Positions 25,585-33,906 are shown, counted from the first letter of the stretch. The stretch: DNA of 64,000 bases from Terasakiella magnetica (GCA_902729415.1 CACVCF010000556.1:62001-126000); one strand, 5' to 3'. The notes: generated by a model not told the origin, from the letters alone. Program-made: numbers and translations.

Positions 25585-26348
25585 CACGGCACCCCGACAC
25601 CGCCCTGATCCTGGTGGGACACGGCTCGGCGCGGCATCCCGACGGTGCCGCCCCGGTCCTGGCCCTGGCCGAGGAAGTGCGGCGGCGGGGGGTTTTCGCC
25701 GAGGTGGCGGCGGTGTTCATGAAGCAGTATCCGCCTCTGGCCCTGGCCGAGCGGATGGTCTCGGCCCCCAATGTGATCGTGGTCCCGGTCTTTGCCGGAA
25801 GGGGCTATTTCACCGACAGCCTGATCCCGGCCGAGATCGGCCTGACCGGCCCCGTCACCCACCGCGACGGCCGTATTTTCTTCTACACCGCCCCGGCGGG
25901 AACCCATCCCCGCATCCCTGAACTGATGGCGCGGCGGGCGGAAGCCATCGCCGAAACCGCTGGCATGACCCCCGACGGCTGTTCGCTGCTGCTGATCGCC
26001 CACGGCTCGTCACGCCCCGGCGGCGCGGGCGAGACGCCGCGCGCCATCGCCCAATCCCTGGCGGCCATGAACCGCTTTCATGATGTGGCACTGACCTTCC
26101 TGGAGCAGGAGCCCAAGGCCGAAACCTGGGCCGAGCGGGTTCAGGCGTCCGATGTCATCGCCCTGCCGCTGCTGGTGGCGCAAGGCATGCACGCCAGCCA
26201 GGACATTCCACCGCTGTTCGGCCTCAAGGCCGGAGAGAGCGGCCCCATCCCCGCCCAGGGGCACCGCGTGGTGCTGGCCACAGGCCTGGGAGCCGAGCCC
26301 GATCTGGTGGATTTGATCCTCGAAATCGCCGCCGCCGCCGGACTATAG
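25581..26348 (+). CDS. cbiX: CbiX/SirB-type sirohydrochlorin chelatase
   Basis: A 255-residue two-domain class II chelatase that inserts Fe2+ (siroheme) or Co2+ (cobalamin) into sirohydrochlorin. The metal- and substrate-binding His are visible in LVGHGSARHPDGA near the N-terminus and in LIAHGSSRPGGAGE at the start of the second half. The two halves are similar, as in long CbiX. It is translationally coupled to cobA (ATGA overlap), so the pair could convert uroporphyrinogen III to siroheme apart from the precorrin-2 dehydrogenase step, whose gene is not here. Its end overlaps the convergent 76-aa gene by 6 bases. Confidence 0.87.
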   Translation: MTRHPDTALILVGHGSARHPDGAAPVLALAEEVRRRGVFAEVAAVFMKQYPPLALAERMVSAPNVIVVPVFAGRGYFTDSLIPAEIGLTGPVTHRDGRIFFYTAPAGTHPRIPELMARRAEAIAETAGMTPDGCSLLLIAHGSSRPGGAGETPRAIAQSLAAMNRFHDVALTFLEQEPKAETWAERVQASDVIALPLLVAQGMHASQDIPPLFGLKAGESGPIPAQGHRVVLATGLGAEPDLVDLILEIAAAAGL

Positions 26349-26573
26349 CGAGTCCCGCCAGCCACCCATCACCCGCATCAGTTCGGCCACGGTAGGCTCG
26401 TCGAGATCGAGGATGGTGAAGCGGGCGCGGCCCTCCTTGATGCGCAGCCGCAGCATCTTCAGACCACTTTCGTGATCAACCCTCTGCACCACGATCTCGC
26501 GGCTCCACGGCGCCGCCAGGGTGGCCAGGGCGGTGACGACCTCTTCGGCGAACACCGGAGTGTCGGTGGTCAT
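26343..26573 (-). CDS. Small hypothetical protein, 76 aa
   Basis: A 76-residue acidic protein: MTTDTPVFAEEVVTALATL at the N-terminus, then VQRVDHESGLKMLRLRIKEG and a C-terminal ILDLDEPTVAELMRVMGGW. No family was recognised. The start is fixed by AAGGAGG located 10 bases upstream, directly after the stop of the TauD-like gene (17 bases), so the two genes form an operon. The short beta-rich centre suggests a binding or accessory protein. Confidence 0.7.
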   Translation of the reverse strand: MTTDTPVFAEEVVTALATLAAPWSREIVVQRVDHESGLKMLRLRIKEGRARFTILDLDEPTVAELMRVMGGWRDSL

Positions 26574-26590
26574 GGGATTTAACTCCTCCT

Positions 26591-27469
26591 TCACGTGCCG
26601 GTGATCCGCTGGTGATAGCGTGCCCGGTAAAGCAGACGGGGGAAAGCGGGATCGTCGCGGAACGGCTCGCGCGTATGAAGCGGATTGTTGGAAATCAGCC
26701 CCTGGCCCGCCTGTAAGACATGCTCGAACCGCCAGGGCGAGGGCGTCTCCAACATCCGCCGGATTGCCGCCGCCGCCGGGGCGGCGGCGTCCGACCACAC
26801 CACGTTGCGGGCCCGCGCGGTATAGCGCATGTGCAAAGCCCCACCCACATCCACGGCAAACACCGGCCCGATGGTGGCGGGACGTTGCAGCCCATCCTCG
26901 TCATTGCCGGGAATAGTCATGGCATCGGACTGCATCAGGGCGGCGATCAGATCCGGATTTTCGTCGCGCAGCATGATGTAGAGCCCCTCGATATCCATCA
27001 ACCGGTTGGCGCCGCCCTCTGCCGCCGGGCTGGCGCAATGCAGCAGCAGGCCGCGCACCCCGCGTTCGAAGGGATTGTAATAGCCGTCGGTGTGCCAGGT
27101 GATAGGGCGCTCGGTATAGGGAATATAGCGGGCACGGGCGCCGTTCTTATGCACCGCCAGCGGTGTGATGCCGTCCTCGTCGGCCAGGGCGTTGGCGTCC
27201 AGACTGGTCAGGCCGCAACACGCCCCCAACGCTTTCAGCGCCGCCTTATGGTCGCGTCCCGGCTTGGGTGGCTCCACGTAAACCGCCATGTTGCAGCGGC
27301 GGATGCGCGCCATCAGCGCCCCATGCTCGGAGGGCGTAAGGGCGGCGATATCGCCCACCTCCACCACCAGCTCCTCCACCGACCGGGGCCGCGCCGCCAG
27401 ACGGGCATCGCGCCAAGACAGATAGGCCGAGGGATGGGAGAGGTCGTAAGGCCCTTGATTTCCCGCCAT
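26591..27469 (-). CDS. TauD/TfdA-family Fe(II)/2-oxoglutarate dioxygenase
   Basis: A 292-residue enzyme of the TauD superfamily. The iron facial triad is visible: His and Asp in TWHTDGYY and the distal His in NNPLHTREPFRDD, whose downstream Arg residues bind 2-oxoglutarate. The family includes taurine and other sulfonate dioxygenases, which release sulfite, but also many unrelated oxygenases. The ATG at 27469 is preceded by GGGGAG. It is divergent from dsrA across a 219-base region that holds a 9-base inverted repeat, so the two may be co-regulated. A sulfur-linked substrate is inference from location. Confidence 0.8.
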   Translation of the reverse strand: MAGNQGPYDLSHPSAYLSWRDARLAARPRSVEELVVEVGDIAALTPSEHGALMARIRRCNMAVYVEPPKPGRDHKAALKALGACCGLTSLDANALADEDGITPLAVHKNGARARYIPYTERPITWHTDGYYNPFERGVRGLLLHCASPAAEGGANRLMDIEGLYIMLRDENPDLIAALMQSDAMTIPGNDEDGLQRPATIGPVFAVDVGGALHMRYTARARNVVWSDAAAPAAAAIRRMLETPSPWRFEHVLQAGQGLISNNPLHTREPFRDDPAFPRLLYRARYHQRITGT

Positions 27470-27514
27470 TTTTTCTCCCCCTTCATTTTCATGCGCGAAG
27501 TCTAAAGAATCCAC

Positions 27515-27548
27515 TTGGATCATCGTACAACACAATATTATGATCCAA
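27515..27548. promoter_or_regulatory. Inverted repeat in the dsrA-dioxygenase intergenic region
   Basis: TTGGATCAT at 27515-27523 and ATGATCCAA at 27540-27548 are perfect 9-base arms around a 16-base AT-rich spacer. The element is 46 bases from the TauD-like start and about 140 bases from dsrA. The symmetry suits a dimeric regulator acting on both divergent promoters; the arms overlap TTGGAT-like -35 elements in both directions. The regulator is unknown and no regulator gene adjoins. Confidence 0.55.
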
Positions 27549-27688
27549 TAATGTAATGAGGCCGCATAGAACGGCCCGCACAGGGACGGATCCAGGAAGC
27601 ACGCTTCCAATCGGGTCGAGATTTTCGCCAAAGCGCATGACCGCCGTCGTGCGTTGCTGGACAATGACGACAGGCAGGGAGCCAAACC

Positions 27689-28939
27689 ATGTCGAAAAAG
27701 ATGCCTTCCACGCCGATGCTGGACCAGTTGGAAAGCGGCCCTTGGCCCAGTTTCGTCACCGGCCTCAAGCGCCTGGCCGACGGGGAAGGCAAGCGCAGCA
27801 ACGACATCATGAAGGGTCTGCTGGGCCAGTTGGAGCACTCCTACCAAACCCGCAAGGGCTATTGGAAGGGCGGCACCGTCGGCGTGTTCGGCTATGGCGC
27901 CGGTGTCATTCCGCGCTTTTCCGAAGTGGCCGAGCAATACCCCGAATCCTCGGAATTCCACACGCTGCGCATCATGCCGGCGCCGGGCTTCTTCTACGAC
28001 ACCAAGACGCTGCGCCAGATGTGCGACATCTGGGAGGAGCACGGCTCGGGCCTGATCGCCCTGCACGGCCAAAGCGGCGACATCATGTTCCAGGGCTGCC
28101 GCACCGATCAGGTTCAACCCGCCTGGGACAAGATCAACGAGATGGGCTTCGACATGGGCGGCGCCGGGGCCGGTGTGCGGACCGCCGCAAGCTGCATCGG
28201 CCCGGCCCGCTGCGAACAGGCCTGCTTCGACACCCTGCGCGCCCACCGCACCATCATCAACGATTTCACCGACGACATTCACCGCCCCAGCCTGCCCTAC
28301 AAGCTGAAATTCAAGTTCTCGGGCTGCGCCAATGACTGCGCCAACGCCACCCAGCGCGCCGATATCGCCATTCTGGGCACCTGGCGCGACGATATGCAGG
28401 TCGATCAGGCCGAAATCCAGGCCAAGGTCAAGCAACTGGGCCGCAAGGAATTCATCAATCAGGTCATCCGCATGTGCCCGACCCAGGCACTGGGCCTCAA
28501 CGACGACAACACCTTGGATGTGGACAACAAGTCCTGCGTGCGCTGCATGCATTGCATCAACGTCTGCACCAAGGCCTTGAAGCCCGGCACCGACCGCGGC
28601 ATCTGCATCCTGGCGGGCGGCAAGCGCACCTTGAAGATCGGCGACCTCATGGGCAGCGTGATCGTGCCGTTCATGAAGCTGGACACCGACGAGGATTATG
28701 CCGAACTGCTGGACCTGGCCCATCGGGCGCTGGACTTCTTCGCCGACAACGCCCTCGAGCACGAACGCACCGGCGAGATGATCGAACGCATCGGCCTGAC
28801 CAACTATCTGGAAGGCCTGGGGCTGGAGCTGGACGTGAACATGGTCACCCAACCCCGCACAAATTCCTATGTCCGCACCGACGGGTGGGACGAGGAAGCC
28901 GCCAAGTGGAACGCCCGCAAACCCAACGCCGCCGAGTAG
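27689..28939 (+). CDS. dsrA: DsrA, reverse-type dissimilatory sulfite reductase alpha subunit
   Basis: A 416-residue cytoplasmic subunit of the siroheme-[4Fe-4S] sulfite reductase, here expected to oxidise DsrC-bound sulfane sulfur to the sulfite level. The siroheme-cluster Cys are complete: Cys169 and Cys175 (C-x5-C in SCIGPARC) and Cys213 and Cys217 (C-x3-C in GCANDC). A ferredoxin-like insertion has CVRCMHCINVC. It is the first gene of dsrABEFHCMKLJOP. The presence of dsrEFH and dsrL and the absence of dsrD mark the oxidative type. dsrB follows 11 bases later with AGGAGAG as ribosome-binding site. Confidence 0.97.
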   Translation: MSKKMPSTPMLDQLESGPWPSFVTGLKRLADGEGKRSNDIMKGLLGQLEHSYQTRKGYWKGGTVGVFGYGAGVIPRFSEVAEQYPESSEFHTLRIMPAPGFFYDTKTLRQMCDIWEEHGSGLIALHGQSGDIMFQGCRTDQVQPAWDKINEMGFDMGGAGAGVRTAASCIGPARCEQACFDTLRAHRTIINDFTDDIHRPSLPYKLKFKFSGCANDCANATQRADIAILGTWRDDMQVDQAEIQAKVKQLGRKEFINQVIRMCPTQALGLNDDNTLDVDNKSCVRCMHCINVCTKALKPGTDRGICILAGGKRTLKIGDLMGSVIVPFMKLDTDEDYAELLDLAHRALDFFADNALEHERTGEMIERIGLTNYLEGLGLELDVNMVTQPRTNSYVRTDGWDEEAAKWNARKPNAAE

Positions 28940-28950
28940 GAGAGACGTCC

Positions 28951-30021
28951 ATGAGCGAACTTCGTCGTCCCATCGAAAGCGGCGTGCCGGATTCCAAGCA
29001 ATTCATGCACCCGGCCCTGGTCCGCAATTACGGCCAGTGGGCCTGGCATGACCGCCCCCGCCCCGGCGTGCTGCGCCACGTCTCCAAGACCGGCGAGCAG
29101 GTGTTTACCGTCAAGGCGGGCACCCAGCGTCAGCTGGACGTCTTTACCATCCGCCGCCTGTGCGACATCGCCGACACGTTCTGCGACGGCCATATCCGCT
29201 TTACCATCCGCTCATCGGTGGAGTTCATGACCACCGACGAAGCCCAGGTCGAGCCCCTGATCAAGCGGCTGGAGGCCGAGGGCTTTCCCGTCGGCGGCAC
29301 CGGCAATTCGGTGGGCTTCATCAGCCACACCCAGGGCTGGCTGCATTGCGACATCCCCGGCACCGACGCCTCGGGCGTGGTCAAGGCGCTGATGGATGAA
29401 CTGGTGGATGAATTCCGCGGCGAGGAGATGCCCAACCGCGTCAAGATCACCACGTCTTGCTGTCAGATCAATTGTGGCGGCCAGGGCGACATCGCCATCA
29501 ACATCCAGCACACCAAGCCGCCGGTGATCAACCATGCCTTGGTGGCGGGCGTATGCGAGCGTCCCACCGTCATCGCCCGCTGTCCGGTGGCGGCCATCCG
29601 CCCGGCGCTGGTCGACGGCAAGCCATCGCTGGAAGTCGATGAAAAGAAATGCGTGTGCTGCGGCGCCTGCTATCCGCCCTGCCCCCCCATGCAGATCAAC
29701 GATCCGATCCATTCCAAGATCGCCATCTGGGTCGGCGGCAAGCATTCCTCCACCCGCACCAAGCCCATGTTCCACAAGCTGGTGGCGGCGGGCCTGCCCA
29801 ACAATGCGCCGCGCTGGCCGGAAGTGGCCGCGGTGGTCAAGACCATCCTCACCGCCTACAAGAACGACGCACGCCCGTGGGAACGCATGGGCGAGTGGAT
29901 CGAGCGTATCGGCTGGCCCCGCTTCTTCGAGGCCACCCAACTGCCCTTCACCAAGTATCACGTCGATACCTGGCGCGGCGGACGGGCCAATCTCAATACC
30001 TCGGCACACCTGCATTTCTAG
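28951..30021 (+). CDS. dsrB: DsrB, reverse-type dissimilatory sulfite reductase beta subunit
   Basis: A 356-residue subunit that pairs with DsrA in an alpha2beta2 enzyme. The cluster-binding pattern is Cys133 (WLHCDIP), then Cys170-Cys171 and Cys175 in TSCCQINCGG, the usual DsrB form. A ferredoxin domain has KCVCCGACYPPCPPM. The start at 28951 follows AGGAGAG. The C-terminal tail (WRGGRANLNTSAHLHF) is near the channel where DsrC docks in known structures. The frame is open upstream, but only inside dsrA. Confidence 0.97.
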   Translation: MSELRRPIESGVPDSKQFMHPALVRNYGQWAWHDRPRPGVLRHVSKTGEQVFTVKAGTQRQLDVFTIRRLCDIADTFCDGHIRFTIRSSVEFMTTDEAQVEPLIKRLEAEGFPVGGTGNSVGFISHTQGWLHCDIPGTDASGVVKALMDELVDEFRGEEMPNRVKITTSCCQINCGGQGDIAINIQHTKPPVINHALVAGVCERPTVIARCPVAAIRPALVDGKPSLEVDEKKCVCCGACYPPCPPMQINDPIHSKIAIWVGGKHSSTRTKPMFHKLVAAGLPNNAPRWPEVAAVVKTILTAYKNDARPWERMGEWIERIGWPRFFEATQLPFTKYHVDTWRGGRANLNTSAHLHF

Positions 30022-30032
30022 GAGCCCCAGCC

Positions 30033-30392
30033 ATGAAGCTCGGCATTCTGGTCAATGAAGGCCCCTACAACCACCAGGCCTCGGATTCGGCGTATCAGTT
30101 CGCCAAGGCCGCCCTGGCCAAGGGCCACGAGATCTTTCGGGTGTTCTTCTATTACGACGGCGTCACCAACGCCTCGAGCCTGGGCCAGCCGCCCAGCGAC
30201 GACCGCAACGTGACCAAGAACTGGCAGAAGCTGGCCGAGGATCACAAGGTCGATCTGGTGGTCTGCGTTGCCGCCGGTCTGCGCCGCGGCATCGTCGAGT
30301 CCAATCTGGCGCCGGGCTTCCGCATCTCCGGCTTGGGGCAGCTCATCGAGGCCGGTATCCAGGCCGACCGCCTTGTGACCTTCGGAGATTGA
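30033..30392 (+). CDS. dsrE: DsrE, sulfurtransferase subunit of DsrEFH
   Basis: A 119-residue protein of the DsrE/TusD fold. The conserved sulfur-carrying Cys is at residue 78 (LVVCVAAGLRRG), the same number as in the characterised Allochromatium protein. It accepts persulfide sulfur and passes it to DsrC. The ATG at 30033 follows AGGAG. It is 2 bases from dsrF, consistent with a stoichiometric DsrE2F2H2 complex. Confidence 0.95.
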   Translation: MKLGILVNEGPYNHQASDSAYQFAKAALAKGHEIFRVFFYYDGVTNASSLGQPPSDDRNVTKNWQKLAEDHKVDLVVCVAAGLRRGIVESNLAPGFRISGLGQLIEAGIQADRLVTFGD

Positions 30393-30394
30393 TC

Positions 30395-30775
30395 ATGGAC
30401 GAGATGGAAAGCGGCATCGTCAAGAAGTTCATGTTCGTCAACCGCAAGCCCCCCCATGGCACCGTCTATGCCCTGGAAGTGTTGGAGATGGTGCTGATCT
30501 CGGCGGCCTTCGACCAGGATGTGCATCTGGCCTTCCTCGACGACGGCGTATTCCAGTTGAAGAAGGGCCAGGCCCCCGCCGGGATCGGCGTCAAGAACTT
30601 CTCGCCCACCTTTCGGGCGCTGGAGGGCTATGACATCGAGAAGCTGTTCGTGGAGGCCGAAAGTCTGGCCGAACGCGGCCTGTCGGAAGACGACCTCCTG
30701 GTGCCCGCCGAAATCATCAGCCGGGCCGATATGGGCCGGTTGATGGGCGAGATGGACGTGGTTGTGACGGCTTAA
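30395..30775 (+). CDS. dsrF: DsrF, subunit of DsrEFH
   Basis: A 126-residue DsrE-fold (TusC-like) protein. It has the family pattern KKFMFVNRKPPHGTVYALEVLEM and ISAAFDQDVHLAFLDDGV, and no catalytic Cys, as expected for the structural F subunit. The ATG at 30395 is preferred over an overlapping in-frame TTG at 30389. It is sandwiched between dsrE and dsrH. Confidence 0.95.
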   Translation: MDEMESGIVKKFMFVNRKPPHGTVYALEVLEMVLISAAFDQDVHLAFLDDGVFQLKKGQAPAGIGVKNFSPTFRALEGYDIEKLFVEAESLAERGLSEDDLLVPAEIISRADMGRLMGEMDVVVTA

Positions 30776-30815
30776 AGCCCCACCCGGCGATTGAGGGACA
30801 AAAGGAATCAAGACC

Positions 30816-31124
30816 ATGAGCACTCTACACACCGTCAACAAATCGCCGTTCGAACGCTCCAATCTGGAAAGCTGCCTCGGCCACGCCCAGCCCGGCGATG
30901 CCGTGCTGCTGCTCGAAGATGCCGTGGTCGGCGTTTTGGCCGGCGGCATCCTGGCCGGCAAGCTGGCCGATGCCGCCCAGACCCTTAAGCTGCATGTGCT
31001 GGGACCGGATCTGGCGGCACGCGGCATCGATCCCGCCCAGGTGGTGGCAGGCATCACCGTGGTCGATTACGGCGGCTTCGTAGATCTGACCGTCACGGCC
31101 AAGGCCGTCAACGCCTGGCTTTGA
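30816..31124 (+). CDS. dsrH: DsrH, subunit of DsrEFH
   Basis: A 102-residue TusB-like protein (MSTLHTVNKSPF start, typical of the family). The conserved Cys20 (NLESCLG) can carry sulfur in DsrEFH. The start follows AAAGGAA. The stop is 4 bases before a hairpin repeat that separates this gene from dsrC. Confidence 0.94.
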   Translation: MSTLHTVNKSPFERSNLESCLGHAQPGDAVLLLEDAVVGVLAGGILAGKLADAAQTLKLHVLGPDLAARGIDPAQVVAGITVVDYGGFVDLTVTAKAVNAWL

Positions 31125-31128
31125 GTAA

Positions 31129-31194
31129 GACCGGCGCGCCTGATGGCGCGGGAGCCAAGGGGCACGGATGTGCCCCGCCCGGCGCCTGAGGGAC
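31129..31194. repeat. Hairpin repeat (family of the 4475 array) between dsrH and dsrC
   Basis: An inverse-orientation copy running from CCGGCGCGCC to CCTGAGGGAC. The loop-proximal stem here is GGGGCAC-GTGCCCC, while the 4475 copies have GGGGCGC-GCGCCCC and the 33907 copy has GCGGAC-GTCCGC. These paired changes keep the stem. The element may set mRNA stability between dsrEFH and the abundant dsrC. Confidence 0.85.
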
Positions 31195-31249
31195 AATTAA
31201 GGTAAGCCGCTTCGAGGGCGGACCGACAATCAAGAGGGAGAGACCAACC

Positions 31250-31582
31250 ATGGCTTATACCAGCAACGGCGCCACCATCGATGCCGATGAAGAGGGTTAC
31301 CTCATCGATATCAACCAGTGGAACGAGGACTTGGCCGGGCAGATCGCCAAGGACGAAGGCATCGCCATGAGCCCCGAACATTGGGAAGTGGTCAACTTCC
31401 TGCGCGAGTACTATTCCGAGTATCAGATCGCTCCGGCGGTCCGCGTGCTGACCAAGGCCATCGCCAAGAAGATGGGGCCGGACAAGGGTAACAACAAATA
31501 CCTCTACGAGCTGTTCCCTTACGGCCCCGGCAAGCAGGCGTGCAAGATCGCCGGTCTGCCCAAGCCGACCGGCTGCGTCTAG
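31250..31582 (+). CDS. dsrC: DsrC, sulfur carrier protein
   Basis: A 110-residue soluble carrier that takes sulfur from DsrEFH and presents it as a DsrC persulfide/trisulfide to DsrAB and DsrK. The two essential C-terminal Cys are Cys98 and the penultimate Cys109 (ACKIAGLPKPTGCV), spaced by ten residues as in functional DsrC, not the single-Cys RspA/TusE forms. The N-terminal IDEDGF-type motif appears as ATIDADEEGYLID. A strong ribosome-binding site (GGGAGAG) precedes the start. Confidence 0.97.
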   Translation: MAYTSNGATIDADEEGYLIDINQWNEDLAGQIAKDEGIAMSPEHWEVVNFLREYYSEYQIAPAVRVLTKAIAKKMGPDKGNNKYLYELFPYGPGKQACKIAGLPKPTGCV

Positions 31583-31598
31583 CGATTTTCTTTTCGTC

Positions 31599-31650
31599 AT
31601 GGCCGGGTCTTGACCCGGCCATCGATGGCCCCCCGGATACGATCCGGGGG
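31599..31650 (+). promoter_or_regulatory. Two consecutive perfect hairpins in the dsrC-dsrM gap
   Basis: First hairpin: ATGGCCGGGT (31599-31608) pairs with ACCCGGCCAT (31613-31622). Second: CCCCCGGA (31630-31637) pairs with TCCGGGGG (31643-31650). The second 3' arm contains the G-run that would serve as the dsrM ribosome-binding site, so folding could block dsrM translation. The sequence resembles dispersed repeats of alphaproteobacteria. Confidence 0.7.
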
Positions 31651-31655
31651 TGACG

Positions 31656-32393
31656 ATGGGGGGCACCTTGACGATCTTTTTCGCCATCCTCTTTGCCGTC
31701 GCCGCCAGCGTCCTGGTGATCGGGCTGGGCCTTAAGATCGCCCAATACGCCCGCACGCCGGCACCGCTGAAGATTCCCACCACCCCAGCACCACTGACCA
31801 AACCGGGCGTGGCGCTGCGTCTGGCCCGCGAAGCCCTGCTGTTCGAAAGCCTGTTCAAGAGCAACAAGCTGCTGTGGGTGATGGCGGCGTTGTTCCACGC
31901 CGCCCTGGCAGTGGTGCTGCTGCGCCATGGCCGCTATTTCGTCACCGAAATTGGCAGCGTCGTGGCGCTGGCACAGCCTTTGGCCCAGCCCGCCGGTCTG
32001 GCCATGGTCGCGGGGCTCATCCTGCTGACCGCACGCCGCCTGATCATCGCGCGGGTCCGCTATGTCACCGGTCCGTCGGATCTTCTGATGCTGGCGCTGC
32101 TGTTGGGCATCGGTATCTCCGGCATAGTCCTGAAAGGCCAGATTCATACCGATATCGTCGGCGTGAAGGCGTTCTTCACCGGCCTGCTGGGCTTCAAGCT
32201 GCGGCCGTTACCGGCTGATCCGCTGCTGATGCTGCATCTGGGGCTGGTGGCGCTGCTGATGATCGTCTTTCCGTTCTCCAAGCTGTTGCATGCGCCGGGC
32301 CTGTTCTTCAGCCCCACCCGCAACCAGACCGACACCCCGCGCGAGCATCGCCATCTTTGCGCCTGGGCCGCCAAGCTTGAGGAGAAGACCTGA
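31656..32393 (+). CDS. dsrM: DsrM, membrane heme b subunit of DsrMKJOP
   Basis: A 245-residue NarI-like cytochrome b membrane protein with about five or six helices and His residues suited to heme ligation (LFHAALAVVLLRHGR, LLMLHLGLV and KLLHAPG). It exchanges electrons between quinone and DsrK. The ATG at 31656 is chosen; a GTG at 31650 also lies in frame, at the edge of the hairpin. It is adjacent to dsrK with no gap. Confidence 0.92.
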   Translation: MGGTLTIFFAILFAVAASVLVIGLGLKIAQYARTPAPLKIPTTPAPLTKPGVALRLAREALLFESLFKSNKLLWVMAALFHAALAVVLLRHGRYFVTEIGSVVALAQPLAQPAGLAMVAGLILLTARRLIIARVRYVTGPSDLLMLALLLGIGISGIVLKGQIHTDIVGVKAFFTGLLGFKLRPLPADPLLMLHLGLVALLMIVFPFSKLLHAPGLFFSPTRNQTDTPREHRHLCAWAAKLEEKT

Positions 32394-33893
32394 ATGGCCG
32401 CGCCGTTCGAAACCCCCGTGCTGGGTGACGTGGATGAGCGCCGTATCCCGGCGCTGAAGCCCGGCGCCATGGCCGCCTCCAAGCCCTATGTCGCCGCCGC
32501 CGCCCACCAGGAACCGCTGGGCTTTCCGGCGGTGCTGGCCGACGGCTGGGAAGCCGAGGCCGTCTCCCATATGGGCGAGCTGCTGGGCAAGTACCGTTCG
32601 CTCCAGGTGTTCATGGATGCTTGCGTCAAATGCGGCGCCTGTACCGACAAATGCCATTACTTCCTGGGCACCGCCGATCCCAAGAACATGCCGGTGGCGC
32701 GCGCCGACCTGTTCCGCTCGGTCTACCGCCGCTATTTCACCCCGGCGGGCAAGCTGTTCCCCTCCCTGGTGGGGGCGCGTGACATGACCAAGGACGTGCT
32801 GGACGAGTGGTATAACTACTTCCACCAGTGCTCGCAGTGCCGCCGCTGCTCGGTGTTCTGCCCCATGGGCATCGATACCGCCGAAATCTCCATGGCGGCG
32901 CGCGACGTCATGGACCGCATCGGCCAGGGCCAGAAGTACTGCAACGAGATCATCGGCAAGGTCCACAAGATCGGCAACAATCTCGGCCTGCCCGCGCCTG
33001 CCTTGCTCGACACCTTGGAGGGGCTGGAGGAAGACATCCTCGACGAGACCGGGGTGGCGGTGAAGCTGCCGGTCGATGTGGCGGGCGCAGAAGTCCTTCT
33101 CGTCACGCCGTCGGCGGATTTCTTCGCCGAGCCGCATGTGCTGGGCTTGATCGGCTATGCCAAGGTGTTCCATGCCGCAGGCGTGTCGTGGACGCTGTCC
33201 ACCAAGGCCTCGGAAGCGGGCAATTTCGGCATGTTCATCGGCAATTACGAACAGATGCGCAAGATCTCCCTGCGCATCCGCGAGGCGGCGCAGGAGTTGG
33301 GCGTCAAGCGCATCATCTTCGGCGAATGCGGCCATGCCTGGCGCGTCGCCTATTCCTTCCTCAACACCCTGGCGGGGCCGTGGGATTTCCTCGATTCCCG
33401 CTATCCGGTGCCGCAGCACATCTTGGAATTCACCAGCGACCTGATCCGCCGCAAAGGCATCAAACTCGACAAGTCCGGCAATGACGGCATGGTGCTGACG
33501 GTCCACGATTCCTGCAACGTGGCGCGCGGCGCCCGCATGGGCGACAAACCCGGTGGCCAGTTCACCATCCCGCGCGAAGTGATCCGGGCCAGCGTACCCA
33601 AGCTGGTGGACATGCACCCCGACACCATCTGCGAAAAAACCTTTTGCTGCGGCGGCGGCGGCGGCCTGTTGACCGACGAGTTGCTGGAACTGCGGGTCAA
33701 GGGCTCGGCGCCGCGCATGGAAGCGCTGAAAGCCGTGGTCGAGCGCGAAGGCGTCACCCACATGGCCGCCATGTGCGCCATCTGCAAGGCCCAGTTCACC
33801 AAGATCCTGCCGTATTTCGGCCACGACCGCGAGATGGTGGTGTCGGTTCACCAATTGGTGAGCAACGCCATCATCCTCGGCGACAACGACTAG
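32394..33893 (+). CDS. dsrK: DsrK, HdrD-like iron-sulfur subunit of DsrMKJOP
   Basis: A 499-residue cytoplasmic protein related to the catalytic HdrD subunit of heterodisulfide reductase. It has two [4Fe-4S] motifs (CVKCGACTDKC and CSQCRRCSVFCP) and two CCG-domain regions, the second with FCCGGGGGLL, which bind the unusual cubane that handles the DsrC disulfide or trisulfide. It starts directly at the dsrM stop. A 145-base gap with a hairpin repeat follows before dsrL. Confidence 0.95.
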   Translation: MAAPFETPVLGDVDERRIPALKPGAMAASKPYVAAAAHQEPLGFPAVLADGWEAEAVSHMGELLGKYRSLQVFMDACVKCGACTDKCHYFLGTADPKNMPVARADLFRSVYRRYFTPAGKLFPSLVGARDMTKDVLDEWYNYFHQCSQCRRCSVFCPMGIDTAEISMAARDVMDRIGQGQKYCNEIIGKVHKIGNNLGLPAPALLDTLEGLEEDILDETGVAVKLPVDVAGAEVLLVTPSADFFAEPHVLGLIGYAKVFHAAGVSWTLSTKASEAGNFGMFIGNYEQMRKISLRIREAAQELGVKRIIFGECGHAWRVAYSFLNTLAGPWDFLDSRYPVPQHILEFTSDLIRRKGIKLDKSGNDGMVLTVHDSCNVARGARMGDKPGGQFTIPREVIRASVPKLVDMHPDTICEKTFCCGGGGGLLTDELLELRVKGSAPRMEALKAVVEREGVTHMAAMCAICKAQFTKILPYFGHDREMVVSVHQLVSNAIILGDND

Positions 33894-33906
33894 CGTGCGG
33901 GACTAA

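Noticed and set aside
27689-30021. DsrAB read as a sulfate-reduction (reductive) enzyme
   Set aside because: dsrEFH, dsrL and two-Cys DsrC are in the operon and no dsrD is present, so the oxidative direction fits better.
32208-33854. Long open frame on the minus strand opposite dsrK
   Set aside because: It is fully antisense to the well-supported dsrK with no recognisable motif.
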